Counted from the stretch's first letter, positions 1-11,121 are shown. The stretch is 64,000 nt of DNA from Hysterangium stoloniferum (GCA_015178975.1 WHVD01000049.1:496001-560000); one strand, 5' to 3'. Translations and numbers: made by a program. The notes: generated by a model not told the origin, from the sequence alone.

Positions 1-3
1 ATG

Positions 4-820
4 TAATGAATTTACTCCCAAGTCGTTCTAAACTAAAATATTTACAGGAAGTTCCCTAGAAATAAAGCAAAAAAATGATCTTCCGTGCTAAATTGTCACC
101 CTGCCAGAAGTCAGCAGGTTGTCTCCGAGTGTATCCACAACCTTTAGCGAAAAGTACCAGCACTAAATAAAAGGAGTAACTATGACCCTCTTATACACTC
201 CCTTGAATTGTCCCATAGTAGAATATAAATAGAATAGGTAATTAATCCTTGCTAGTTCGATGTTGATCACTGCAGTCACGGGCTCGAGTTCATAAGTTAT
301 TTACAGCGATAGCGCTAATGGACGCCCGTTCTTGCTTGTTATGGTTTGCAACCACAACTAAGTGTTGGTTGATATATTATTGTCGCAATTTTGAAAATTC
401 TAACATCTCAATTGCCGTTGTCACTTTGTGAGCATAGGTCACTAGGGTACGCGAAAATCGTGATCATCGGAATACAAAACGTACTAATTTCGTCCTTACC
501 AGTACCACTCTCCCATACTAATATATAACTCTCTAGTTGAACTCCTTCATACCCTGTAAATCATCCCCGCGCTGCATAACATCAATCCCCCTTGAACCTG
601 TCTGATAATTCTAAAGATATGTCTTCGCAATCTGGCCAGTATGTCCATGGACACCACGAGTCTGTTCACCAATCCCAGACATGGAGAACTGCCACCAATT
701 CAGCAGCGTATCTGTTGAAGTATATAAAACCAAATATGTCCATACTTGACGTTGGATGTGGCCCTGGCACCATTACTGCGGACTTTGCAACCCTTGTCCC
801 CGAGGGAAAAGTAGTCGGCC
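4..820 (+). repeat. Diverged upstream duplicate of methyltransferase promoter and 5' end
   Basis: This stretch is a diverged copy of 4522-5376. Both begin with a shared GAATTTACTCC block, run through the same upstream region (matching phrases such as CCTGCCAGAAGTCAGCA and AGTTCATAAG) and continue into the first codons of the methyltransferase. The match stops abruptly at about 820, just after the codons for the first nucleotide-binding motif. It is a partial gene duplication, with promoter included; the gag-only copia element and the minus-strand remnant now lie between the copies. Many small differences suggest it is not recent. Confidence 0.85.
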
Positions 821-858
821 AACAACTATGTCGGAACACTGCCCTAGCAACAGTCTGA
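619..858 (+). pseudogene. Truncated methyltransferase copy
   Basis: From the ATG at 619 the reading frame closely matches the first about 67 residues of the intact methyltransferase at 5175, including the SAM-binding glycine motif VGCGPGT and the following VPEGKVVG. After that it diverges into about a dozen unrelated residues and stops at 858. The remaining three quarters of the enzyme, including the second acidic motif and the C-terminal substrate region, are absent, so it cannot be an active methyltransferase. A short expressed fragment is possible but nothing here supports one. Confidence 0.85.
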
Positions 859-1755
859 TCAAGACATTTAATAATTAAATTTTCAAAAAGCCACCAAGTT
901 ATCCTGTTTAATCCTTTTCCCTATGTACCTCATATTAAGAATCGAGACCCGTATGGCGGCAAAGGACAAAAATACTGTTGATTACTAGTCGTATACCAGC
1001 ACAACACCAAACACCCACTGCCAAATCTCCAGCCGCACCCATAACTTTATCCCATCACACGGGAACAGTAGCAACAGACAGCACACAGCAAGAATCAACG
1101 AACGGATGTCTCACATCGCCAAGCTTTGGTGTCATATATCCTCCCTCTACCGTACATCCTCCGTATCCTGCTCCTAACGCATCTTACCCAAATCAGTAAC
1201 CCGTGGCTTTTCTAGTGCGTATGTTGCGCCATGCGAATATACCGGAGTGCATCAAAGAAAGAACGATGCTGGTAATAGGAGTAAAGGTGATTAGAACAAC
1301 TCTTTGAAGGATGAAACGCCGTGGGATGCACCAACTGGTGAGATAACCCGAGACGAAGGAGTGTATCCCAATAAAATTCGATATACCTAGGTGCACTCAA
1401 AAGCCACTAATCCATAGAGTACGGGGATATTATCGGATTGGCGATAACTTGTTGTAAGCAGTTAGCTAAAGCGGTTTATGTAAATTTAATGCCCGAGCCA
1501 CCTTGATCGGTCCACTATATATAACGAGCTAAAACAGTACCGTTATGAGTTAATTCACAGGAGACAATCATTTTAACGCGGATTCATTTAGCACGGCCCT
1601 TATATTTTGTAGTATAATACACATAAGCAAGAGATGAAAACCAAAAGAAATATCTGTTGTTAAATTTAAGCAAGATTGCAGACTGGTATGTTGGTAAAGT
1701 GATGTAACCAATGGCAGCAATCCAAAAAAATAAAGAATGACAAGAAGCAATCGAG
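859..1755. other. No gene recognised
   Basis: About 900 bases between the truncated methyltransferase copy and the minus-strand remnant. Only short open frames occur on either strand, none with recognisable motifs or splice-supported extension. Composition is mixed and no repeat shared with the rest of the window was noticed. Confidence 0.5.
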
Positions 1756-2710
1756 TTAACCCCAGACATCAATGGCTATCGCGATATCGGCAAAGCTCAT
1801 TCCATTCCTCAGCCACGTTACCAGATCCTCCATATGACTCCGATCAATTTCTCCCTCCGTCTTAACTATTAGTAAGGCCAAGATGTCCGCAAACGCCACA
1901 CAATCGCCTAAATAATCCAATACCGATGTCAATCCAACGTGCTTTGTCGTCCGACACAAGAATGTTTTGACAGAATATATCACCATGGGATCCTTCAAGT
2001 TCTGCTCCAGAGTTCGGGACCGTCGTAAATATGGCATGTAATTTCTCAAACTGTATAAAAGATCACGGAAGTATGTCCAGCGAACGAAGGCAACGGAATC
2101 GATGCAAATGTCAGCCCAAGGGAAGAGCATACCCGCATGTCATCGTCCTCATCAACATTAACAATGTATGCCGAGGGAGAAACTATGTATGGATTCATCG
2201 TAAGGTCCTTCGATGTCGTCATTTGCTTGTCAAATAGTGAAATCACCGAGTCGAAGAGCATTTCCTTGAATGCGTATAACTCTCCATTCCAGATGCATGA
2301 TTCTGCAGCTCCAGAGAGATAGGCTCTATCTTGAATCTATCTTGAAGATCCGTATGTGGAATAGGGAGTAGCGAAGGCTCGGAAGGTGGCGGATGACAGC
2401 AAATCATTCCTTCGTCATTATTCGGTTCATAACGAAAGAAAGCGATCCATCTTCTTCTAGCGTAACACACTTCGATCCACGTCTACGATGATTTGATCTT
2501 TTCAGTATATTGGCCCAATAAGGGTCTTCTAAATCATCGTACTACTTTTCGTAGCCGGTTTCATGCTTTGGGACAACCTTATAGAAGCGTCGAATGCGCA
2601 TGTCCAATATCAAAGCCACCGAGAGACCGTTACCAAGCAGACTGGGTGAAGTGTACGACAAGAGTAAAAGGTCTTCCTCGTCAACATCCTGGCGTTTGAG
2701 TTCTTCCTTA
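1756..2710 (-). pseudogene. Decayed protein-coding remnant, family unknown
   Basis: The minus strand carries protein-like stretches in successive frames that read as one decayed gene. From 5' to 3': a leucine and acid-rich segment near 2700-2560 (KRQDVDEEDLLLLSYTSP), a segment near 2470-2250 (RRWIAFFRYEP), a segment near 2260-2070 (NPYIVSPSAYIVNVDEDDDM) and a final 124-residue frame at 1756-2130 ending in MSFADIAIAIDVWG. Frame changes and at least one in-frame stop interrupt it, only some of which could be introns. I do not recognise the family. No mobile-element motif is visible, so a dead host gene is the simplest reading. Confidence 0.45.
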
Positions 2711-2824
2711 GAGAGAAGTGGTAGGGGTAATAACTCTTTTCTGTCACAAACACAATTGAAAACCGGCTCATGATATTAATACTGAGCAACTTTTACCTTT
2801 TCTTTTCCCAACCAAAGAACCATG

Positions 2825-2957
2825 TGTTAGATGTTGTGATTCGTCACACTAGTTTGTGTACCTACATGTGTCCATCAGTGAATCTATCTCTTCCCTGTCA
2901 GTGTCTGTCTCTGTACACTTCTGGTGTACTCAGCCTCTTCCATTTATCATTCTTACA
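2825..2957 (+). repeat. Left LTR of the gag-only copia element
   Basis: 133 bases starting TGTTAGATG and ending TCTTACA, hence the usual TGT/ACA ends of an LTR. Its first about 30 bases recur at 4098, next to a purine tract. The interior is rich in CT and TG steps. Confidence 0.75.
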
Positions 2958-3089
2958 GGTTATGGGCCCCAGCTCTAACTGAATTACACCAATTTTACCA
3001 CCAATTTTCACAGTTTTGACCTTATCAGCTTCTCCATCTATCCCCATCGACTTACCATCAGCTTACAATATCATTCAACAAACATCATC

Positions 3090-3956
3090 ATGTCCTTACC
3101 CAACTTCCTTACTCCTATCATAGCCAAAGTCCCTCTCCTCACAGAAGATAATTATTCCAAATGGAGAGATGCAATGACCATGGTCTTTTTAGGTGCTGGC
3201 ACTTTTTGGATCACAGATGATGATGATGCTATTGCTCCCACATCTCCTGCTGCTTCTGTGGAAACAGATAAGCAAATGGCAGCCATCATCTGGTCAGTTA
3301 TTAGTGATGAGTTGCAGTATTTGGTTATAGGGAAGACTTCAGGTTTAGCTGCTTGGAAAGCACTAAGGGAACATTTCCAGAGGTCCACTATGGCTCATCA
3401 TTTCAAATGTTGTGAGGATTTTTATCATGTTGAGCATGATCCTTCTAAACCCATCAATATTTACATCCATGCTATTGAAAGTGCTCGCCAGAACCTCACA
3501 TCTTTAGGCCGTGTCATTGATGATTCTCAAACATTGGATATCCTCCTCATGAACCTTCATCCTTCCTATCACACCATTCGTACCTCCATTCTCACTACCA
3601 AACCTGAACCTTCTCTTTCTGATGTTAGGGGAATTCTCATTGGTTTGGCATCCTCTACAATTGCCATCAAGTCCAAGCCAGTTGATTTAGTGTATGCAGC
3701 TGGTTTCAACTGTAGGAATACTGTGAAGCAATCTGGTCAATTTTCTAGGTCAGACACTACACCACCTTCTCTTGAAGATGACAAAGGTTTTCATTGGTGT
3801 GATCCCACTAATGAACATCACTGTCATCGTTGCGGTCATCCAGGTCATATTGCTGCTTTCTGTATCTATGACATGCCTCAAGAAGTCAGGGAATGGATTT
3901 TAGCACATCCTCCAAGGTCTTCACTTTCCCCCCATCCATCCACTGAACCCTCATAA
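3090..3956 (+). CDS. Copia-type Gag (UBN2 domain, zinc knuckle)
   Basis: A 288-residue open frame with the gag-polypeptide (UBN2) fold of copia elements at roughly residues 10-165: LTEDNYSKWRDAM near the start, the AWKALREHFQ helix, and the DILLMNLHPSYHTIRTSIL segment. A C-x2-C-x4-H-x4-C knuckle (CHRCGHPGHIAAFC, about 245-258) would bind RNA. The family role is to form the particle shell that packages element RNA. Nothing resembling protease or polymerase follows within the LTR-bounded element. A domesticated host use cannot be excluded from sequence, but the flanking LTR, primer site and purine tract argue for an element gene. Confidence 0.85.
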   Translation: MSLPNFLTPIIAKVPLLTEDNYSKWRDAMTMVFLGAGTFWITDDDDAIAPTSPAASVETDKQMAAIIWSVISDELQYLVIGKTSGLAAWKALREHFQRSTMAHHFKCCEDFYHVEHDPSKPINIYIHAIESARQNLTSLGRVIDDSQTLDILLMNLHPSYHTIRTSILTTKPEPSLSDVRGILIGLASSTIAIKSKPVDLVYAAGFNCRNTVKQSGQFSRSDTTPPSLEDDKGFHWCDPTNEHHCHRCGHPGHIAAFCIYDMPQEVREWILAHPPRSSLSPHPSTEPS

Positions 3957-4141
3957 CAGGTCTTATCTTCTACCTTCTACACATCTTTGCCATCTCCATC
4001 TTGTTCCTCCACTCCCCCCAAAATTGTTTAGATCTGATTTGGTTATTTTTTGTTCATTGGAAGTTATTTTCTTGGTATGTGTCTTATCAGGTGGAAGTGT
4101 TAGATGTTGCAACTCATCACATTAGTTACAGTTTGTGTTTG

Positions 4142-4521
4142 TAAAAATCAATTTAAAATTCAAATAATATACATATATATATCTTGTTTTGAGCGATATG
4201 CAGAATGAAATGATATTTTTCTCGAGAGTATGGCAGTAGGAGGCGCCGGAATTGGTTTGGAATTCAAAAGTTGCAAAGGACTGCGACGGAGGCATCGAGT
4301 CTGTATCCAATTCCAGGGAATGTACGCCAAAACCACGAAGGAAGCCTGCTGGTAATACATTCTGATGCTAATTCCACTGAGGTGGGCCAACATATTCATC
4401 GGAGAGCGAAAGTGCGAGAGTACCCTGGGCGGGCTTCTTTGGCTTCTTAGTCTATGTGAGAATTAATTAAAAGCATGGTTCTCTTTGAACTACCTCGTAA
4501 GTGTCACTGCCACCCGGTTGT
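4142..4521. other. No gene recognised
   Basis: About 380 bases between the copia element and the start of the duplicated methyltransferase upstream region. Short frames only, without motifs. Confidence 0.5.
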
Positions 4522-5174
4522 GTAGTGAATTTACTCCACTGAGCAAGCCCTAAGTCGTTCGTTCTAAACTAATATATCTACAGGACACTCCAGGTTATTG
4601 AGGGAAAGAGTACCTAGCCATAAATCTAGAAAATGCTCTTGGAGTTCCATGCCAAATTTTCCCCTGCCAGAAGTCAGCAAGTTGCCTCCGAGTGTATCCA
4701 CCACCATGCTGGTAACAGCTTGAACGAAAAATACTGGCACTAAATAAAAGTAACTATATGACCCTCTCATACTCCGTAGAATTGTCTTATCTCTGAATAT
4801 GGATCCAATGTCTAATTGAACCACTACGCTCACGGAGTCGAGTTCATAAGCTATTTACAGCGATGACGCGAATGGACGCTCGTTCTTGCTGGTTACCAAT
4901 AAGTGTTTACATATCACTGATCACTGTCACTATTTTAAAAAATTCTAACAGCTTCATTGCCGCCGTCAGCCTTTATAAGCATAGGACAGCCTGAGGGGGT
5001 ATGGGAAAATTATGATCGCCGGGATTTAATTTAAGTACACTAATCTCGTTCTGATCAGTGTCACTCTCCCATCTGAATCAATCACTCTCTCGTTGAACTC
5101 CTTCTCACCCTGAAAATCAGAACTCCACTGCATAACATCAATCCCATTGAACACACCTGATAGATCCTAAAGAT
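4522..5174 (+). promoter_or_regulatory. Upstream region of the intact methyltransferase (duplicated block)
   Basis: This 650-base non-coding block is the presumptive promoter of the methyltransferase. Its diverged twin lies at 4-618. Stretches kept in both copies, such as ATTTACTCC, CCTGCCAGAAGTCAGCA, TCATAAG..TATTTACAGCGAT and GCATAACATCAATCCC just before the start codon, are candidates for functional elements. No confident TATA box was identified. Confidence 0.45.
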
Positions 5175-5990
5175 ATGTCCTCGAAATCTGGCCAGTATGT
5201 TCATGGACACCACGAGTCCGTTCTCCGTTCCCATACATGGAGAACTGCCACAAATTCAGCAGCGTATCTGTTGAAGTATATAAAACCAAACATGTCCATA
5301 CTCGATGTTGGGTGTGGCCCTGGCACTATTACCGCGGACCTTGCGGCCCTTGTCCCTGAGGGAAAAGTAATCGGCCTTGAGTATGCCTCCATTGTTCTCG
5401 AACAAGCACGTGCAACGTCGGAACAGCGCGGACTCCAAAACGTGCAGTTTGCAGTTGGCGATGTACATGCCCTTGATTATCCCGACGATACGTTCGACAT
5501 CGTTCATGCCCACCAAGTGCTACAGCACATTCACGACCCCGTACAAGCTCTACGGGAGATGCGCCGCGTGACCAAACCGGGTGGCATCGTCGCTGCCAGA
5601 GACTTCGATTGTTCCTCCATGATTTGGTTCCCTGAAGTCGAGGGGATGAATGAATGGAAAACGTTGTACAGGCAGGTGTCCCGTTTCGTAGGGGGGGAAC
5701 CTGATGCCGGCCGTCAATTGCACGTCTGGGCACGGAAGGCTGGATTTGAGAAGACTGATATAACGGCTACGGCGAGTACTTGGTGCTTTAATATTGCTGA
5801 GGACGTAAAATGGTGGAGCGAATTGTGGGCGGATAGGACAGTTAGTTCGTCCTTTGCCAGCAATGCGATTGATAGTGGGTATGCGGACGCAGAGAGGTTG
5901 GCTCGTGTGGCCCGCACATGGCGTGAGTGGGGTGGGCAGGAGGATGCTTGGTTTACGTTCATTCATGGGGAGATTATTTGTCATGTGTAG
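5175..5990 (+). CDS. SAM-dependent methyltransferase, UbiE/COQ5-like
   Basis: An intronless 271-residue class I methyltransferase. Motif I is LDVGCGPGT (about residues 43-51), the acidic residue ending strand 2 is Glu69 in GLEYAS, the adenine-contact motif is GDVHAL (about 95-100), followed by DTFDIVHAHQVLQHI and the post-motif RVTKPGGIV typical of the Methyltransf_11/25 families. It should transfer a methyl group from SAM to a small molecule; the substrate is not visible. No signal peptide or membrane segment is seen, so it is probably cytosolic. The start at 5175 is supported because the truncated duplicate keeps the same start. The length is normal for free-standing fungal UbiE-like enzymes. 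A link to the OYE genes would be speculation. Confidence 0.93.
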   Translation: MSSKSGQYVHGHHESVLRSHTWRTATNSAAYLLKYIKPNMSILDVGCGPGTITADLAALVPEGKVIGLEYASIVLEQARATSEQRGLQNVQFAVGDVHALDYPDDTFDIVHAHQVLQHIHDPVQALREMRRVTKPGGIVAARDFDCSSMIWFPEVEGMNEWKTLYRQVSRFVGGEPDAGRQLHVWARKAGFEKTDITATASTWCFNIAEDVKWWSELWADRTVSSSFASNAIDSGYADAERLARVARTWREWGGQEDAWFTFIHGEIICHV

Positions 5991-6541
5991 AGAGATTGAC
6001 TAACCCGACTATGCTGGAACGTTGCTGAGGGGGGGGAGGTGATTTTTATGCACGAAGTTATGTATAAATGTATAAATATATCTTGTCAAATAACAATTGA
6101 GTTTTGTTTTTCCCCACGTTAATCTTGTGAGTTAAAGTTCCCAGTCTTTTTCAAGGCAGACTCAGAAATCAATTCCATATTCTTGCAATTGTGGTATGCT
6201 ACTCAATCTAAACATGTACGTTCATGATAGTCTCAGTGGATATGACACCCAAGAAAGGAGGCCCAATAGGATCACCCCTTATACGACCATCGGGTTTAAA
6301 TGCAAGATAGTTTGGTTCACGCCCAGTACACGATCGCTTTCTACGGTGCACAAAAGTCAAAAGTGTCCCCGAAGATACTGGGTGTAGCTCGGTCGGGCTA
6401 CTCGTCCGCGGCAATACAGAATAACAAAATAAATGTATAAAAGACACTGTCATAGCAACAACCCAAGGACATTCAGTGAGAAAATGGTGGCGGATATAAA
6501 TAGCAGATATACTTGACCCGCTCAATGTGTTCGGATTGCAT
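5991..6541. other. Intergenic, no gene recognised
   Basis: Downstream region of the methyltransferase up to the left LTR of the next element. It holds an AT-rich stretch just after the stop codon (TATAAATGTATAAATATATC), which could serve 3' end formation. No convincing coding frame. The last five bases (TGCAT, 6537-6541) are the target duplication of the neighbouring element. Confidence 0.6.
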
Positions 6542-6878
6542 TGTAATCCTGACCGCATTACCACATGGACCTCATCGCCGATCGTGCTATCATTATCTCC
6601 CAATCGCCATCACATTGTTCCTCCGACTCAATTAAAATCTACGGTCTCACCTCTCCGCCTTGACCCCTTTTGTTCTTCCTATTTCTTGTTCCTAAAACCC
6701 CAATTAACACTGCTCCACTGTTGACTGCAGGTATATTAGATTGACAATTGTCCTTTCCGAGGGTAGTTAGTTATTCCACCCCTACCAGATAGCTATCATG
6801 TTCTCCCCTTATGATCAACAAAGAGAACTTTGTCCTGTCCGTTGCTGACTGAGTGAGGCTGATACCAACAGCCTTACA
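6542..6878 (+). repeat. Left LTR of the LARD-like element
   Basis: 337 bases, ends TGTAA/TTACA, apparently identical to 10785-11121. It lies directly after TGCAT, one half of the target duplication. Confidence 0.95.
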
Positions 6879-7384
6879 CTTTTTTTTTGACATTGACAAA
6901 TTATCTTACCACCGTCTTACTTACCATTGATACCTACGACAATTCGAAATGAGATGGAGAACCCAACTTGGACCACCTCCTCTTCTCATTACACTCACCC
7001 ATCGAAACGAGACGAAGACACCAATTTGGATTACCTCCCCTCCTTGCGAAACCCCAATGCCTAATGATATGCTTGGCGCATTTGCACACCCAACAACCGA
7101 ACGGATACTGACACTGACATCGATCTGCAACAGACACCAACACCAACACCTAACATCTGAGGATACAACCATACTCCTCACACTGCACTTGGCTACTGTC
7201 CATGCCTATGCTGCTTCTTTAATGCACCAACCCGAGATGGAGAACCGACTGAGGGTTACCTCCCACTCTCATGAACCACAACCTTTCATCCGCATCAGTG
7301 CCCAACCGCACTGCACCACCTACCACTGACCAATGACACCAACACAATGACATACTTCACTGGACCATTGCCACACCAATATCA

Positions 7385-7690
7385 CCGATAACAGAAACCA
7401 TACCACATCGCCATCCCACCGACGTCACCGATAACCCAACTATCCCATATCGCCGTCCCACCGACGCCACCTATGAAACAACCATACCACATCGCCGTCC
7501 CACCGACAACACCGATGACACAATCATGCCAGCCGCCGTCCCACTAACGACACCGATGACAATTATGCCATCTGCATCGCTGTCCCACTGACGACACCGA
7601 TCACACGACTGTACCACATCGCAGTCTCACTGATGATACCGATGAAACAACCGTACTGCACTACCATCTCACTGATGACATCAACGGAAC
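7385..7690 (+). repeat. About 46-base tandem repeat inside the LARD-like element
   Basis: Roughly seven imperfect units built on ATCGCCGTCCCACCGACG followed by ACACCGATGACA-like sequence. Units start near 7399, 7448, 7490, 7535, 7580, 7618 and 7668. The units differ by substitutions and small length changes, so the array is older than the insertion itself. Confidence 0.75.
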
Positions 7691-8204
7691 ATATCATTAC
7701 CGTACTATTACTGCTACCATTATAGCTACAGCCTACCAGTAAACTCATCTGCCACTACACCACCACCATTCTTCCCTCCACCAGAACCCTTTCCCTATGC
7801 CGGCTCCAGCAACGTTAGCCTTTACAACGAGTGTCGATACTCCTGATTCTGGTTTAGCCGTCCTTCTTGCATGGCATCCGCCCATCAGGACCATCTCTCC
7901 GTTGAAAAAGATCCCATTTACTACCGACCCACAGATGCCAGACAACCCCGGACTCTGTCCAATTCCACCTTCAGACATTGACAACAATGTCTTGGATCGT
8001 CTTACCCAAGGCGTCCATACCCCATCACCTTTGCCAATCCCAAGGCTGAAGCACACTACTTGTGCACAGCGACTGCACACCCCGCGCTCGCATACCAATG
8101 TTGTATGGTGTTCCAGAGCCTCTATCCCAACCCTCCACCATCATTCAGTGCCTCGAGTTTAACATTACAGTATTCATCCGCAACATACCCAGGATTTCAA
8201 TTGT

Positions 8205-8412
8205 TACCGCTACCATAGCCAGTATTACCACTACTGCTACTGTTACCGCTACCGCGGCCAGTATTATAATTACTGCTACTGTTACCGCTACCACGGCCAG
8301 TATTACCACTACCGCTACTGTTACCGCTACCACGGCCAGTATTACCACTACCGCTACTGTTACCGCTACCACGGCCAGTATTACCACCACCACTACCATT
8401 ACCGCTACCACC
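8205..8412 (+). repeat. 39-base tandem repeat inside the LARD-like element
   Basis: About five near-identical units of 39 bases built from TACCGCTACCACGGCCAGTA and TTACCACTACCGCTACTGT. Because 39 is a multiple of three, every frame gives an open, low-complexity Thr/Ala/Val/Ile or Ser/Gly run. That explains the long but meaningless frames here on both strands. Confidence 0.85.
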
Positions 8413-8456
8413 ACTGCTCCTGCCATCTCTACCACCACCGCTACTGCCACCGCACC

Positions 8457-8625
8457 AATACATCTGTAAGTGCCAACAGCGGCCACAACTACCGCTACTG
8501 CACCACTACATCTGTAAGTGCAACAGCGGCCACAACTACCGCTACTGCACCACTCCATCCGTAGGTGCCAACAGCGACCACAACTACCATTACCGTTACC
8601 GCACCACTACATCTGTAAGTGCCAA
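8457..8625 (+). repeat. About 54-base tandem repeat inside the LARD-like element
   Basis: Three to four units carrying ACATCTGTAAGTGCCAAC, then AGCGGCCACAACTACCGC and TACTGCACCACT. The array directly follows the 39-base array and shares the ACCGCTACTG word with it, suggesting the two arrays grew from one another. Confidence 0.75.
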
Positions 8626-10784
8626 CTACCAATGCCATATCCACCACTACCATGGATACTCCCCACTGCCAAGATTTGACAAGCTACTACGCACATGACC
8701 GGCGCACCCATTAGCACCGAAGCCATTCCTGCGGCCCCGCCGTTGACTGACGAAGTTTTTAATGCAGAAATCTTCTTGGGCGTATGGTTACCATCACCGC
8801 GCTACAGGTTACCGTCGACGAGAAGCTCGCTGCTCACGCTGCGCGACTTGAATTCGTGTGGTAGGACTGCTCAACTTCCCCCATTATACTGGGCCGCGAC
8901 CCTGCCAGTCATCTATTCCAAGACCGCACTGCATGTGTCCATCCATCTCGTCCACAGATTGGTCTTCGCCGCTCACTGTGCACACCTTTCCCCTCTATCC
9001 ATGCCGAAATCCGTCTCCACTGCCAGAGACGTCCTCATGCACTACCTCTACACAAAATACTCCGATCACCTCTTCGAAAAGACATACAGGGTCTATCACA
9101 ACTGGCACACAGTTTCGCCGTGACGGTTTACTGTCCACTGCACACTCATTGTCTCTGCTGTCTTATGTGACATCCTTCAACACCTCTCTTGTTCAACATC
9201 TCCCTGGGCAAATTTACATCGGCATTGCAATCGAGGCTGCTATTACTTTCAGCCAGCATCGATTTACATGTCTGTCTTCACAGATTATGAACTCATCACG
9301 TCTGTACCCAACGACCTTGTGGCACAACTGTCCCGACACTGGCATTCTGCGTGCATCTACACCATTTTGACATGTCTGTCCACAAATCACAATGTGTCCA
9401 TACACAACACGGCAACTGTGTTCACCTGTAACACCGACGCATCCATCTCCAATGCTTCGATATGTTCATCTATAACGCTTCGATGTGTCCATCCAGAATG
9501 CTTCGACACATCCATCTGTCACCTTTCAACCAAAAACTCACAAAACAACCTATGTTCTCAGCAGCGGCACTCTGTCAAGCGTCAGACTCCCAAGAGTGGT
9601 ATCAGAACCTCAGTTACAATGTTCGAGGAACTGGAGCAGCTTTATGGGGACTGCACTAACCGTTCACTCTCCAACCAGTAGTCGTCAGCTTGAAAAACAT
9701 TATAAGGAAAATGCGGCAAAGTCCTGATCTGATGAACTCATTTAACGTTGATACACCGGTGCTCCCTCGACCCGCAAACGCCTACGAAATTGTTCTGGGG
9801 TGATCATGTTGCCATTACAAACTGTCACCTGCACACTTCACATCACACATCCTGGTGTCTCCACAAGGTGGGAATTAATGCTTGGAACCACATTGATCCC
9901 GGGTCTTGTCTACCTACACTGAGCCACGTTGTTTTCATGCACCGCCGTGACACACACACGTCCTGCTGCGTCATCTACATCGCCTGCCGCATCATCTATA
10001 GGTCCCCCCGCGTCATCTTCAGGCCCCACTGCATTGTCTCTATGCACCGCTGCGACTCAACAACATGTCCCGCCCACTCAACAACGCATCCAGCTTATTT
10101 TTTGAGGTGTCCTATCTACTTTTCGACACATCCGGTCCACTCAATGACATTTCTACCTACATCTACATTGTGGCAACACCTGACACCATCACGTATCACG
10201 CGCCCCATCCCGTCTTGTTGCCCACACACCCCGTTGTGTCACCTGCACGCCCCATCGAGTCTGCGCATGACCGCCACGTCCCGTCTCACGCAAGCCCCCT
10301 CTGGTCCTCCCACACGTATGTAGCATCTCGACCGCACACCTTTCGGCACCGCTGTCTCAGCCTACATCCCATCTTGTACACGCCTGAACAGCCCCGCCGC
10401 GTCCACCATGTCTCACGTACATCCCCTTGTCAGCCATCTCCATCGAGGTCACCAACATACCCGACTTCAAACATGCCCTCACCCTCGCTTCCTCCTCGAC
10501 CCTGCATGCCATCTCCTCACCGTCCTTCACCCCGCCTCCCAACATCATGACTTTTCGGATGATGACCCTTTCCTTCTCCTTTCACTCACGCGTCTCGTCT
10601 TCAACGCTCGCCTCAGTTCCGGATGAAACAACCTCCCTCGCACATCACTGGGTATATATTCTCCATCTCAAGGCATACCTCGACGTTCAAAGCACAGCTC
10701 AATCACACGCCACTACCTTTGCCCCGAAATGTTAAGTGGACTAGAAGTTTCAACACCACGGCAATTTTTCAGAGTGGGGAGGGG
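8626..10784 (+). other. C-rich non-coding interior of the LARD-like element
   Basis: The remaining interior has several overlapping frames of 60-190 codons. Their products are His/Cys/Thr/Ser/Pro-rich, of low complexity, and match no capsid or polymerase motif. The strand bias (very few G on the plus strand) keeps frames open by chance. I see no gene. It ends in the purine tract at 10772-10784. Confidence 0.6.
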
Positions 10785-11121
10785 TGTAATCCTGACCGCA
10801 TTACCACATGGACCTCATCGCCGATCGTGCTATCATTATCTCCCAATCGCCATCACATTGTTCCTCCGACTCAATTAAAATCTACGGTCTCACCTCTCCG
10901 CCTTGACCCCTTTTGTTCTTCCTATTTCTTGTTCCTAAAACCCCAATTAACACTGCTCCACTGTTGACTGCAGGTATATTAGATTGACAATTGTCCTTTC
11001 CGAGGGTAGTTAGTTATTCCACCCCTACCAGATAGCTATCATGTTCTCCCCTTATGATCAACAAAGAGAACTTTGTCCTGTCCGTTGCTGACTGAGTGAG
11101 GCTGATACCAACAGCCTTACA
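10785..11121 (+). repeat. Right LTR of the LARD-like element
   Basis: 337 bases, apparently identical to 6542-6878, preceded by GAGTGGGGAGGGG and followed by the TGCAT target duplication. Confidence 0.95.

Larger units (their letters stand above)
2825..4141 (+). mobile_element. Gag-only copia-type LTR element (TR-GAG-like)
   Basis: A left LTR of 133 bases (2825-2957, TGTTAG...TTACA) is followed at once by a copia-style primer-binding stretch (GGTTATGGGCCC). Then come one open gag gene (3090-3956) and a purine tract (AGGTGGAAG) immediately before a second TGTTAGATGTTG, the start of the right LTR at 4098. There is no protease, integrase or reverse transcriptase. This is the layout of terminal-repeat retrotransposons with a GAG domain, which depend on an autonomous copia partner. 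The element is incomplete at its 3' end and the two LTR starts differ at several positions, so it is not very recent. Confidence 0.75.
6542..11121 (+). mobile_element. Young non-autonomous LTR element (LARD-like), intact ends
   Basis: Two 337-base LTRs (6542-6878 and 10785-11121) are identical as far as I can read. They begin TGTAA and end TTACA and are flanked by a perfect 5-base target duplication, TGCAT (6537-6541 and 11122-11126). A purine tract GAGTGGGGAGGGG lies directly before the right LTR, which sets the orientation as plus. The 3.9 kb interior has no gag, protease, reverse transcriptase or integrase, only C-rich sequence with three blocks of tandem repeats. This is the form of a large retrotransposon derivative (LARD) moved by enzymes of a partner element. 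LTR identity implies a very recent insertion. The structure looks whole for its class. Confidence 0.92.

Noticed and set aside
8062-8558. Long Thr/Ala or Gly/Ser repeat proteins on both strands
   Set aside because: They are products of the 39-base tandem repeat, open in every frame because 39 is a multiple of three.
9748-10550. Overlapping frames of 160-190 residues in the LARD-like interior
   Set aside because: Low-complexity His/Pro/Ser/Thr/Cys content that follows from C-rich DNA; no capsid or polymerase motif.
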